A DNA stretch of 33,332 bases, from assembly GCA_002317175.1 (NCBI GenBank), contig DCJA01000012.1, positions 1 through 33,332 of the forward strand, in the 5' to 3' direction. Positions within the stretch are counted from its first letter, which is position 1. Every line of letters starts with the position of its first letter. The DNA comes from Lachnospiraceae bacterium UBA1712. GTDB lineage: Bacteria > Bacillota > Clostridia > Lachnospirales > Lachnospiraceae. Below, in pieces: positions 1-7,469 of the stretch. The notes under the pieces were generated by a model. It did not search any database and was not told the origin of the DNA. It saw nothing but the letters and a program-made list of their open reading frames with translations. The position numbers and the translations under genes were made by a program.

Positions 1-488
1 ACATAAGCGACAGCTATATCATCACTGGAAATTCGCACATTTGATTCTTCATAGCGTGCTAATTGCATCAGCTTTTTTTCGCGCTTCGTTGTCGCAGGAA
101 CATCGGCCGGATCAAGTGGTATTGAATGTATCTTTCTAAGAATTGTTCCTGCTTGACGGCCAAGCTTATACTGCTCTTGTTCTGATAGCTCCGGCAGCAC
201 TTCTTCCAAATCACGACCTTCTACCCAACTAAGCAACATATATACATTCTTGCCCTCGTTGCAGATTCCGAATTCTATCGGCATAGACATATTAATCCCG
301 AGCTGAGAGTATTTTGTAATAATCTCATATTCTTTCTTTTTAGCTTCATATGCTTCTATATCTGAAATTCGAAGAAGCTGCAATTTGCCATCAGCCGTTT
401 CGACCAGATATTTTTTATCACTGGACCACCCTTTGGAAATAGGAGTGACCTTCTTCCAGTCTTTGCTTACCGCAATATTCATAAACAT
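1..488 (-). CDS. Aminoglycoside-phosphotransferase-like kinase (3' part outside window)
   Basis: Partial gene: 162 residues are visible and the C-terminal half lies beyond base 1. The visible part reads as the N-lobe and hinge of an APH/choline-kinase-like small-molecule kinase. It has beta strands around a KYLVETADGKLQLLR segment (residues about 25-39), then a K-K-E-Y helix, a hinge YMLLSWVEGRDLEEVLPELS (about 80-99) and the helix GRQAGTILRKIHSI typical of this fold. The catalytic HGDxxxxN and Mg-binding Asp motifs would be off the window, so activity cannot be judged. The start is ATG at 486-488, preceded at 6-7 nt by AGGTGA; a second ATG six bases later is less well spaced. The stop codon of the upstream gene overlaps this ribosome binding site, so the two are probably co-translated. 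Such orphan APH-fold genes are common in Clostridia and are not evidence of antibiotic resistance. Confidence 0.7.
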   Translation of the reverse strand, partial: MFMNIAVSKDWKKVTPISKGWSSDKKYLVETADGKLQLLRISDIEAYEAKKKEYEIITKYSQLGINMSMPIEFGICNEGKNVYMLLSWVEGRDLEEVLPELSEQEQYKLGRQAGTILRKIHSIPLDPADVPATTKREKKLMQLARYEESNVRISSDDIAVAY

Positions 489-497
489 AAATTTCAC

Positions 498-1226
498 CTA
501 CATTTGTTGCAGTACAAAAGCTTCTATGGCGTTAATTACATTATTCACCGCGCGCTCCAGAAAGCCTTCATACTCTTTTCTTGAAAAGCCTACAAAAGGA
601 TATTTTCCCTCTTCCAATGTCGGCATGTAATACATCATCTTTACCTTCATTGGTATTGCCCCCTGAGGCAGATAATCAATATAATCAGGAAACTCTTCAA
701 GTCCTTTTATTTCAGTAAAGTATCCGGAATCAGGATGCTCATCCAAGTATTCACGTTCAATCACGAAGAAGTCCTTCATTCTCTCCTCACGATTAGGCAT
801 AAGCTTCTTAAAAGAGTCCCAGTTTTCTTCCAGTCCTTCTGTCAAATTGCGTAATTCCGGTATTTCTTTGGCACGTTTCCACGCCGCTGCAACGCGCTCA
901 TCATCTCTCATTGTCCTTTGAAGTTCCGCATCTGTTATTAAATGTGCATAATACCCTAATAAAAACGAAAGCTCATCTTTTGTTTTTATCGCATCCAGTC
1001 TGGATACTATATATTCATCATAAAATCTGACACAATCAGTTGCTTTCTTTCTATTATCCTGCATCCAATGTGTCACTGCCCGAGATGGAGTAAACTCTGT
1101 CCAATCTTCATTAGGGATATTACAATCCGGAGCGATATTCCCTACACAAAATTCATGACGGGAAAGCTGCGGTAATTTTTCTAATACTCTGTCCGCAATA
1201 ATCAAATGTGATACCCATTCAGCCAC
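498..1226 (-). CDS. Zinc-dependent phospholipase C-like protein
   Basis: All-helical protein with the spaced His/Asp pattern of the zinc-dependent phospholipase C / S1-P1 nuclease-like family: WVSHL near the N terminus, GNIAPD about 27 residues later, then VTHW, and GYYAHLITD at mid-protein. These His and Asp residues are the expected zinc ligands. I see no signal peptide, so it is probably cytoplasmic, and its substrate is unknown. The frame is open to a TTG at 1245-1247, but GTG at 1224-1226 has GGAG nine bases upstream and gives an N terminus (MAEWVSHLIIA) like that of relatives, so I chose it (242 residues). It lies 33 bp after rlmD and 9 bp before the kinase gene, which suggests an operon. 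The family call rests on motif spacing only. Confidence 0.65.
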   Translation of the reverse strand: MAEWVSHLIIADRVLEKLPQLSRHEFCVGNIAPDCNIPNEDWTEFTPSRAVTHWMQDNRKKATDCVRFYDEYIVSRLDAIKTKDELSFLLGYYAHLITDAELQRTMRDDERVAAAWKRAKEIPELRNLTEGLEENWDSFKKLMPNREERMKDFFVIEREYLDEHPDSGYFTEIKGLEEFPDYIDYLPQGAIPMKVKMMYYMPTLEEGKYPFVGFSRKEYEGFLERAVNNVINAIEAFVLQQM

Positions 1227-1259
1227 TGCTATATTCTCCAATCTCAATATTATTACTGT

Positions 1260-2927
1260 TTATATTACCCCAAAATGCCTGAATGCCTTCATAATAGCCT
1301 CTTCCTTCTCAGGCGTTACCTGAGGCTGTCTGGCATCCTCAGACTTTGGCAGATTATGATTCTCTCCAGTCTCGATACCACACTTTTTCTTTACCTGTGC
1401 GATATAAAGTGAAGACACCTTAAGACCAAACTCATTAAGAATATACTCCTTCACCTGAGCATATGTCGCCTTGCCTCTAAGCTCCGTCAAATCCATATCC
1501 TCCAAAGAAAAGTCCACTTTCACTTTTCTGAAATTATCCTTGTCGACCACACCCTTGGAAAGCAAAACTACCGTCTCTGTGTGGCTGGTGCCAGGGAACT
1601 GATCCACGCAGCAGGCTCTGGTAACAACATAGCCCGCTCTTAAAAACTCCTCAAGATCCCTTACCAGACTGGTTGGCTTGCAGGAAATATATATGAGCTT
1701 ATCAATACCATAACCAATAATCTTGCCAAGCGCCTTTGGATGAATACCATCTCGAGGTGGGTCTAATATAATAAAATCAGGTTTCTCCTCAATATCATCA
1801 AGTACTTTTAAAACATCACCTGCTATAAACTCGCAGTTATGTAAACCATTCAATTTAGCATTTTCCTTTGCCGCTTCAACTGCCTCTTCCACAATCTCTA
1901 CTCCAATAACCTTCTTTGCTACAGGAGCCATAAGCTGGGCAATGGTTCCTGTACCGCTATAGAGATCATATACCACTGCGTCATCTCCCGAATCACCTAT
2001 ATACTCTCTGGCTGCACTGTACAGAACCTCAGCAGAAAGTGTATTAGTCTGAAAGAAACTAAAGGTTGAAATCTTAAAATCAAGTCCGAGAATCTTATCC
2101 TCAATATAGTCCCTGCCATAAAGTATATTGATTTCATCTGCCTTTACCACATCTGCCAATGAATCATTTATTATATGCTCAATGCTCTCAAAGTTCCCCT
2201 TTATATCCAATCCAAGGAGCATATCCTTATACTCATTCATGTCAAAGTCTTTCTGGGAGGTTGTTACTATAGCCAGCAGAATCTGACCAGTATACTTTGC
2301 TTTTCTAACCAGCAGGTGTCTCAGATATCCCTCATGACTCAGTCTGTGAAAAAATGGTAAATCCTTATCTTCAAAGAATTTAATTGTGCTATCAAGTATT
2401 ATCCTGTAATCCTCGTCCACAATCCTGCAATTCTTTACGCTTACAATATCGTAAAAACTGCCACGCTTATGCATTCCCAATGCAAGTGGTCCATCCTTAA
2501 CCTCATCACCAAAGGTAAATTCCATCTTGTTTCGATACTCTTCATTGACAGGACTTCTTCTTATACCTTCCCAAACATAATCTGCAGAACTGCTGCCTGG
2601 CTGGCACAATACTCCATCCAGCAATTTCTTAATCTGCTTCTCCTTAAGTGCAAGCTGGTCTTCATAGCATAATCCTAGGTAAGTGCAGCCACCACAGGAG
2701 CCAAAATGCGGGCATGCGGGCTCTATTTCATTAGGAGCCTTCTCAAGCACTTCCATCAGCTGTCCTTCACCTTTTCCCTTACGAATCTTCTTAACACGCA
2801 AAACAACCTTCTGCCCTGGAAGTACGTTCTTCACAGTACAAAAGGTTGTATCATCGACTTTAACAAGACCCTTGTTAGGGAAATCAACATATTCTACGAT
2901 TCCTGTAACAAGTTCATTCTTTTTCAT
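1260..2927 (-). CDS. rlmD: 23S rRNA (uracil-C5)-methyltransferase RlmD/RlmCD-type
   Basis: Class I SAM-dependent enzyme that methylates C5 of uracil in 23S rRNA. An N-terminal TRAM domain (about 1-62) is followed by the iron-sulfur cysteines C72, C78, C81 and C87. The SAM site is VVYDLYSGTGTIAQ (318-331), the acidic LDPPRDGIHP is at 388-397, the catalytic nucleophile C416 is in YISCKPTSL, and the general base E451 is in SHTETV. The family usually ends near residue 455-460. Here about 95 further residues follow, including an ordered segment (ATYAQVKEYI, SLYIAQVKKKCGIE, NLPKSEDARQPQ) that I associate with gut Clostridia RlmD proteins. The start ATG has GAGGA at good spacing. It sits downstream of the small acidic membrane protein. 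Gram-positive family members may modify both U747 and U1939; which sites are modified here cannot be told from sequence. Confidence 0.9.
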   Translation of the reverse strand: MKKNELVTGIVEYVDFPNKGLVKVDDTTFCTVKNVLPGQKVVLRVKKIRKGKGEGQLMEVLEKAPNEIEPACPHFGSCGGCTYLGLCYEDQLALKEKQIKKLLDGVLCQPGSSSADYVWEGIRRSPVNEEYRNKMEFTFGDEVKDGPLALGMHKRGSFYDIVSVKNCRIVDEDYRIILDSTIKFFEDKDLPFFHRLSHEGYLRHLLVRKAKYTGQILLAIVTTSQKDFDMNEYKDMLLGLDIKGNFESIEHIINDSLADVVKADEINILYGRDYIEDKILGLDFKISTFSFFQTNTLSAEVLYSAAREYIGDSGDDAVVYDLYSGTGTIAQLMAPVAKKVIGVEIVEEAVEAAKENAKLNGLHNCEFIAGDVLKVLDDIEEKPDFIILDPPRDGIHPKALGKIIGYGIDKLIYISCKPTSLVRDLEEFLRAGYVVTRACCVDQFPGTSHTETVVLLSKGVVDKDNFRKVKVDFSLEDMDLTELRGKATYAQVKEYILNEFGLKVSSLYIAQVKKKCGIETGENHNLPKSEDARQPQVTPEKEEAIMKAFRHFGVI

Positions 2928-2980
2928 ATAGTCCTCAATATTCCTGTTTAGTCAGACGCCCATTCAAATGTGTCTGCTGT

Positions 2981-3277
2981 TTATTCTTCAGTCTCTTTCT
3001 CTTCTTCCTTCTTTGCTACTGGCACTTCAATTGAGTCATCGTCGTCGTCTTCAAAGAAATCATCATCAAAATCATCCTCATAGTCATCTTCGAAATCCTC
3101 GAAGTAAGCAGGTCCAAAGAAACGATATAAAGCATATCCTACTGCAACCATGGCACCAATTACAGCAAATACGGTAATAACTATGGCACATACATTGCAT
3201 TTCTTCTTCTCAGGCTTCTTCTCTACAAGTCCAGTATATATCTTTAACTGTTCAATTAATTCTTCAATTTTGTTCAT
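2981..3277 (-). CDS. Small acidic single-pass membrane protein
   Basis: A 98-residue protein I do not recognise. It has a short charged N-terminal helix (MNKIEELIEQLKIY), a lysine-rich patch with a CNVC motif at about 27-30, one transmembrane segment (about 30-53), then an almost purely acidic stretch (D/E with F and Y, about 59-83) and a mixed K/E tail. Positive-inside reasoning puts the N terminus in the cytoplasm and the acidic tail outside. The frame extends upstream to a TTG, but ATG at 3275-3277 has GGAGG eight bases upstream and is the better start. The tail is low complexity, so distant similarity would not be informative. It lies between the TIR protein and rlmD, 64 bp and 53 bp from each, in the same direction. 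Confidence 0.7.
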   Translation of the reverse strand: MNKIEELIEQLKIYTGLVEKKPEKKKCNVCAIVITVFAVIGAMVAVGYALYRFFGPAYFEDFEDDYEDDFDDDFFEDDDDDSIEVPVAKKEEEKETEE

Positions 3278-3341
3278 ATATTTACCCTCCAAATCGAACT
3301 ACCGAACATCAATAATCTTATATAACTGTATGATAACATTT

Positions 3342-5858
3342 TTATCTTGATTCATCAATCAGTGTTTTAGCAATCTGGCCAATCTCTTCAGTGCTATACA
3401 AAGGTATTTTATAATACTGATTGTAGTTGCTTACATACACACATTTATTCTCAAAATCAACTCCACAGTAATTTGAGATATGCGCCACTGTCTGCTCTTC
3501 CTGTGGAAATGCGCTGTTAAGATCAATGCCTTCACATCTAAGAAGATAAGCATCCCCTACATCACTGATTAACAGCAGCTTTTCATCCGGGCTGAATGTC
3601 ATTGTCTCAGCATATATATCCATGTTATTATACTCAGCACATTTATCAGTAATCTTTTTATCTGCATCTATTCTAAAAAGCTCCAGCGTATGATTCATAT
3701 ACGCTACAGACATAAATCTTCCAGTATTGTCATAGCAAACATTATGAACAAATGAAGAATTAACTCCAGCCTCCTCAAGCATCTGTTTTAGTTCTGCATC
3801 AATTTCTACTTTTTCAGTCTCTTTTGATATTTCTTCGATTTCTTCCGCATCCTGTCCCAATGTATAGCGGTATAAAACAATCTCCCCACTTGAATATGAC
3901 ACAGTTGCGGTGCAGCTTCCACCTTTGAATATTTCGATGTTATTGCTTACGCTGTCAAAAAAGCCTGTATCGATAATTTCATCACTGTCAGGATTAATCA
4001 CCAGCCATCTTCCATCTCTTGTTGCAGCTGAATAGAGTTCAGAATCCTTATAGCCATACATGCTTACAATCTGAGATTCAACGTTATATCTGCAAATGCT
4101 GTTACCAGTTGCTTTGTCTATCAACTCAATTATGTCATAGAACTGACATGCTATGTTACTGCTGTTACCTCCGTTTGTCACTAAAACATCCCTGGCAAAT
4201 ACACCTGGATATTCATTGGTCCAACGAGGACTCATTTCTCCATCTGCAATACTGTAGGCTCTTAATACTGCAAGATATGTGCTTGTATCGAGATAATTGT
4301 TCTCTTCACCCACAGTTTCATTGGTAAGTATATAGAAGCCATCTCCATAGAACTTCATACATGCCACATCAGCTTTGCCCAGATCTATTTTGGCCAGTAC
4401 ATTTCCATTGCCCGTATCGCATACCCAGACCTCAGTATTTTCAGTTTTGTAATCAAAAAACGATAATGCAAAATGAGTTTCTCTTCCAGCAGTGATAAAA
4501 GAGTTCTTATTGCTACTATGGTTTCCCTTGACCTCTACGAGCAGTTTCTGGCTGTCAGCGTCATATACCTTAGCTCCCTTGCTGTCTGTTGCCAGCAGTA
4601 TATTGCTATCAGAGGAGTATGAAAGTGTACAGTCAAGTTCTACATCAGAGGCAAAAAGTTCTAACTGCTGTTTAGCTATGTCATAGATCTTTATCTGATT
4701 GTCATCTACCAAAAAAAAGCTGTTATCATCCTTAAATACAAGGCTGTCTTTTTCTGTTACCCAGCCATTAAGGATAATAGAATTAATCTGTGCTCCTGTA
4801 ACCGTATTCCATACAGTTACCACATCATCATTAGTTCTGGCCAGCAGAATATCCCCGGATGGTGACAGAACCACATCCTTAACCAGTGCGCCGCACTTCA
4901 GAATTCTGTCCGCTTTCATAAATCTTCCATTTTCATAGAGGTTGAGAGCGTCACTCAGCAGATACTCAACTTTTGGCACATAGTTGTCCAGGCTCAATAC
5001 AGAATATGCCTTCTTTATAGCTTCAATTCTGTCCCCGTCCTCATATATGTTTCTGGCATAATCTGCCACAGCATTGGCGTTGCTTATTACAGCTTCCTGA
5101 TACTGTTCCTCAATCTTGGCAGACTGCTCCAGTATCTGTTTGTTCTGTTCTGTTATCTGACCATTCTGTCTACTAATCTTAAGAGCCATACTGCTGCTAA
5201 CAATTCCAAAGATCAGACAAACTGCTGCCACACCTCCAATAATTGACATGGTACGCTTCATCTTCTGTTCTCTGTGACGTTGTTTAAGATCATCAAAGCT
5301 ACAACCGAACATTGGCGCCATCAGTCTTAGAGATTCAGTCTTCAACTGTTTAAGTCTTTCTCTGTTGCTGGCCCCTCTGGCATTGGCAGCAAGAGGCTCC
5401 ATTGGTTCCCTGATAATCTCTATACTTCCGTCTTCTTTAACATTCTCAACATTTCTGTACAGAAGCGCTTCAGGAAATGACTCCGATGGCTCCCCATCTA
5501 CAAGCACTGTTAATACATGATCTGCCCCACGCAGCTTAATAAAGGTATCGACCTCTTTTTTGCACCAAAGTGACTCACCAAATTTTGGAGAACATATGGC
5601 TATCAGATATTCAGAGTTTTCCAATGCAGTCATAATGGTATCATTGAGGTTACTGGTTAATGGCAGTTCCTCTGCATCTCTGAATACTTTATTTATCTTT
5701 CTTCTCTTAAGGTTATCCTTATTGTTCTTTACTAGATTGCCTGGTAATTTATAGCTCTCAAGAATTTTATGTAAACTACCAGCGACAAATGCATCTGGCT
5801 CAAGATGTCTGTAGCTAATAAATGCATCATATTGCCATTCTCTGTTGTTATCTTCCAT
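3342..5858 (-). CDS. Membrane TIR-domain protein with coiled coil and beta-propeller
   Basis: 838 residues. An N-terminal TIR domain covers about 8-150: YDAFISYRH (10-18) forms strand A, VFRDAEELP is at 58-66, and E102 in SLWCKKEV aligns with the catalytic glutamate of NAD-cleaving TIR domains such as SARM1. A basic stretch and a transmembrane helix (about 204-226) follow, then a Q/E-rich coiled coil (about 228-257), an alpha-helical segment (ANAVADYARNIYEDGD onward) and a long WD-like propeller of about 500 residues with blades such as LSPSGDILLARTND and FSPDEKLLLISDVG. Expected topology is a cytoplasmic TIR and an outside propeller, or both inside if the helix is only an anchor. The start lies two bases after the stop of the DHH gene, so the two are likely translationally coupled. 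It could be a sensor or effector; NADase activity is inferred from one aligned residue. No secretion signal was seen. Confidence 0.85.
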   Translation of the reverse strand: MEDNNREWQYDAFISYRHLEPDAFVAGSLHKILESYKLPGNLVKNNKDNLKRRKINKVFRDAEELPLTSNLNDTIMTALENSEYLIAICSPKFGESLWCKKEVDTFIKLRGADHVLTVLVDGEPSESFPEALLYRNVENVKEDGSIEIIREPMEPLAANARGASNRERLKQLKTESLRLMAPMFGCSFDDLKQRHREQKMKRTMSIIGGVAAVCLIFGIVSSSMALKISRQNGQITEQNKQILEQSAKIEEQYQEAVISNANAVADYARNIYEDGDRIEAIKKAYSVLSLDNYVPKVEYLLSDALNLYENGRFMKADRILKCGALVKDVVLSPSGDILLARTNDDVVTVWNTVTGAQINSIILNGWVTEKDSLVFKDDNSFFLVDDNQIKIYDIAKQQLELFASDVELDCTLSYSSDSNILLATDSKGAKVYDADSQKLLVEVKGNHSSNKNSFITAGRETHFALSFFDYKTENTEVWVCDTGNGNVLAKIDLGKADVACMKFYGDGFYILTNETVGEENNYLDTSTYLAVLRAYSIADGEMSPRWTNEYPGVFARDVLVTNGGNSSNIACQFYDIIELIDKATGNSICRYNVESQIVSMYGYKDSELYSAATRDGRWLVINPDSDEIIDTGFFDSVSNNIEIFKGGSCTATVSYSSGEIVLYRYTLGQDAEEIEEISKETEKVEIDAELKQMLEEAGVNSSFVHNVCYDNTGRFMSVAYMNHTLELFRIDADKKITDKCAEYNNMDIYAETMTFSPDEKLLLISDVGDAYLLRCEGIDLNSAFPQEEQTVAHISNYCGVDFENKCVYVSNYNQYYKIPLYSTEEIGQIAKTLIDESR

Positions 5859-5860
5859 CC

Positions 5861-7384
5861 TTAGCCCTGCACTTCCTCATAAGTCAAACCAAATATTTCA
5901 CGTTCCACCACATACAAATCATGCAGATCATCAGCTCTGACCGCAAGATAATCTCCGATTTTTCCTGCCATGTATTTTTCCTTGTCCCATTCTGTAAAAA
6001 TCTTCAGAATCTTATCACTCTGTTTTGCATATATGTGTGCGCCGCCAGCGCCCTGACACACATAAGCATACTTCGTAAGCTCAGTAACACTTCCATCAAG
6101 TCTGTTATGAACTGTTGGCAGATATTCAGGTTTACTTATACGCTCATCCTCTGTATATCTGGTATTGGTAACCTCATATTTATTATTGAATTTATCCCTT
6201 CTGCTTGGATAAACCTCACCTTTAATTCCGATCATAACTATCAGGTCTTCCTCAACAACTATATCAAAGTCTCCTTCCAGAGTTCTGACAGTTATAGGTG
6301 TGCCTACTTCATAGACATCAGTCATATTGACATAGCCTACATAGACTGGCTTCTTCACATATTCCTTCATGCTTGAAAGATCTACCTCATATTGAGCAGG
6401 ATATATAATCTGTGAAGCCACAAAATACGCATTTATCCTTCTTCTGAAGAATTCTTCTGCAGTAATATCGCCGTAACACTCAGCAAATAATGTTTTCTGA
6501 ACAAAGCCTCCTGCCTTCTCCAGATGTCCTCCACCTGAGCCAATCTTTTCAGCCACAAAAGCAGCAAGCTCATTGGCATGAACCTCCTTGATACAGCTTC
6601 TAACCGAGAACTTATATCCATTTGGCCACTCATTGTATACAACGCATATATCAATCTCTGCCACCTGCAGCAGAAAATCACTAATAAGTCCCAGCATATT
6701 AGGATCACACTGCTCTGTCCTAATTACGGCAAACTTGTTGTCCGCATAGTAGGAATAACCCTTCATGGCATTACCTGCTATTTCCAGTTCATTAAGAGAG
6801 AAATTGGAATTCTTCAGGATATAGATAACAGTTTTTTCATAGGGAATAATATCCCTCATATCCTTATCAAACGGATTATATATCTCAGAGAGCGCATTAG
6901 TATCTGTATATAGTCCATAATACAAGGCAGTTGAAAGCTTTATATCACTGATTTCGATGCCTTCATCCTTCATCATTTTCCAGATAAGAGTTGAACAGCT
7001 GCCCAGTTCAGGTACTATCTTACTCTTGGCTATATTTTTAATTTCCACCTGATGATGGTCAATGATAGCCATATCCTTTGCTGGCATTGAAGACACATTG
7101 CCCGCTCCATACTGGCAGTCAACCGTAAGCACCAGTCCATCGGCATATTCCCTGCTCATATCTGTTATGTGTTCAATCACATCTGTCAACTCAAGATACT
7201 CAAGCATCAGCACGAGATTGGATTTCTGAATGGCATTTCTTCCGCCATAAACCAGACGAACCTTCTTGTTGTTTGCCTTCAAATATCTGTACACAGCATA
7301 GCCCGATGCAATCGCATCCGCATCAGGATTATCATGGCATTGCACCACAATAGAATCATACTCCAGTAAATCTGTTAATTTCAT
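5861..7384 (-). CDS. DHH/DHHA1 phosphoesterase with extra C-terminal domain
   Basis: Manganese-dependent phosphoesterase of the DHH superfamily, the group containing nanoRNases, pAp phosphatases and c-di-AMP hydrolases. Visible motifs, numbered from the chosen start: HDNPDADA (17-24), TVDC with D89, IDHH (108-111), YTDTNA (159-164) and the DHHA1 glycine loop GSGGGH (282-287). Residues about 300-507 are not part of the usual 310-340-residue enzyme. They contain two similar short modules, one with IGIKGEVYPSRRDKF...YEV and one with GDYLAV...REIFGLTYEEV at the C terminus. The frame opens at ATG 7420, but ATG 7382-7384 has GAGGG seven bases upstream and gives the family-like start MKLTDLLEYDSIVV. 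It follows pcrA by 85 bp (with an imperfect hairpin at 7442-7466) and runs almost directly into the TIR gene. The substrate cannot be assigned. Confidence 0.85.
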   Translation of the reverse strand: MKLTDLLEYDSIVVQCHDNPDADAIASGYAVYRYLKANNKKVRLVYGGRNAIQKSNLVLMLEYLELTDVIEHITDMSREYADGLVLTVDCQYGAGNVSSMPAKDMAIIDHHQVEIKNIAKSKIVPELGSCSTLIWKMMKDEGIEISDIKLSTALYYGLYTDTNALSEIYNPFDKDMRDIIPYEKTVIYILKNSNFSLNELEIAGNAMKGYSYYADNKFAVIRTEQCDPNMLGLISDFLLQVAEIDICVVYNEWPNGYKFSVRSCIKEVHANELAAFVAEKIGSGGGHLEKAGGFVQKTLFAECYGDITAEEFFRRRINAYFVASQIIYPAQYEVDLSSMKEYVKKPVYVGYVNMTDVYEVGTPITVRTLEGDFDIVVEEDLIVMIGIKGEVYPSRRDKFNNKYEVTNTRYTEDERISKPEYLPTVHNRLDGSVTELTKYAYVCQGAGGAHIYAKQSDKILKIFTEWDKEKYMAGKIGDYLAVRADDLHDLYVVEREIFGLTYEEVQG

Positions 7385-7469
7385 ACCCATTCCCTCTTCA
7401 TTCCTGTTCACATCTGACATTGCTGCTCTGTTATCACTAAACCTTTGACAGGCTGTCTGCTAAAGGCAT

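Noticed and set aside
1..488. Antibiotic-resistance gene (aminoglycoside kinase)
   Set aside because: Only the general kinase fold is visible; the catalytic part is outside the window and such orphan kinases are common housekeeping genes in Clostridia.
5822..6376. 184-codon plus-strand frame
   Set aside because: Lies antisense to the well-supported DHH gene; no family motifs and no ribosome binding site.
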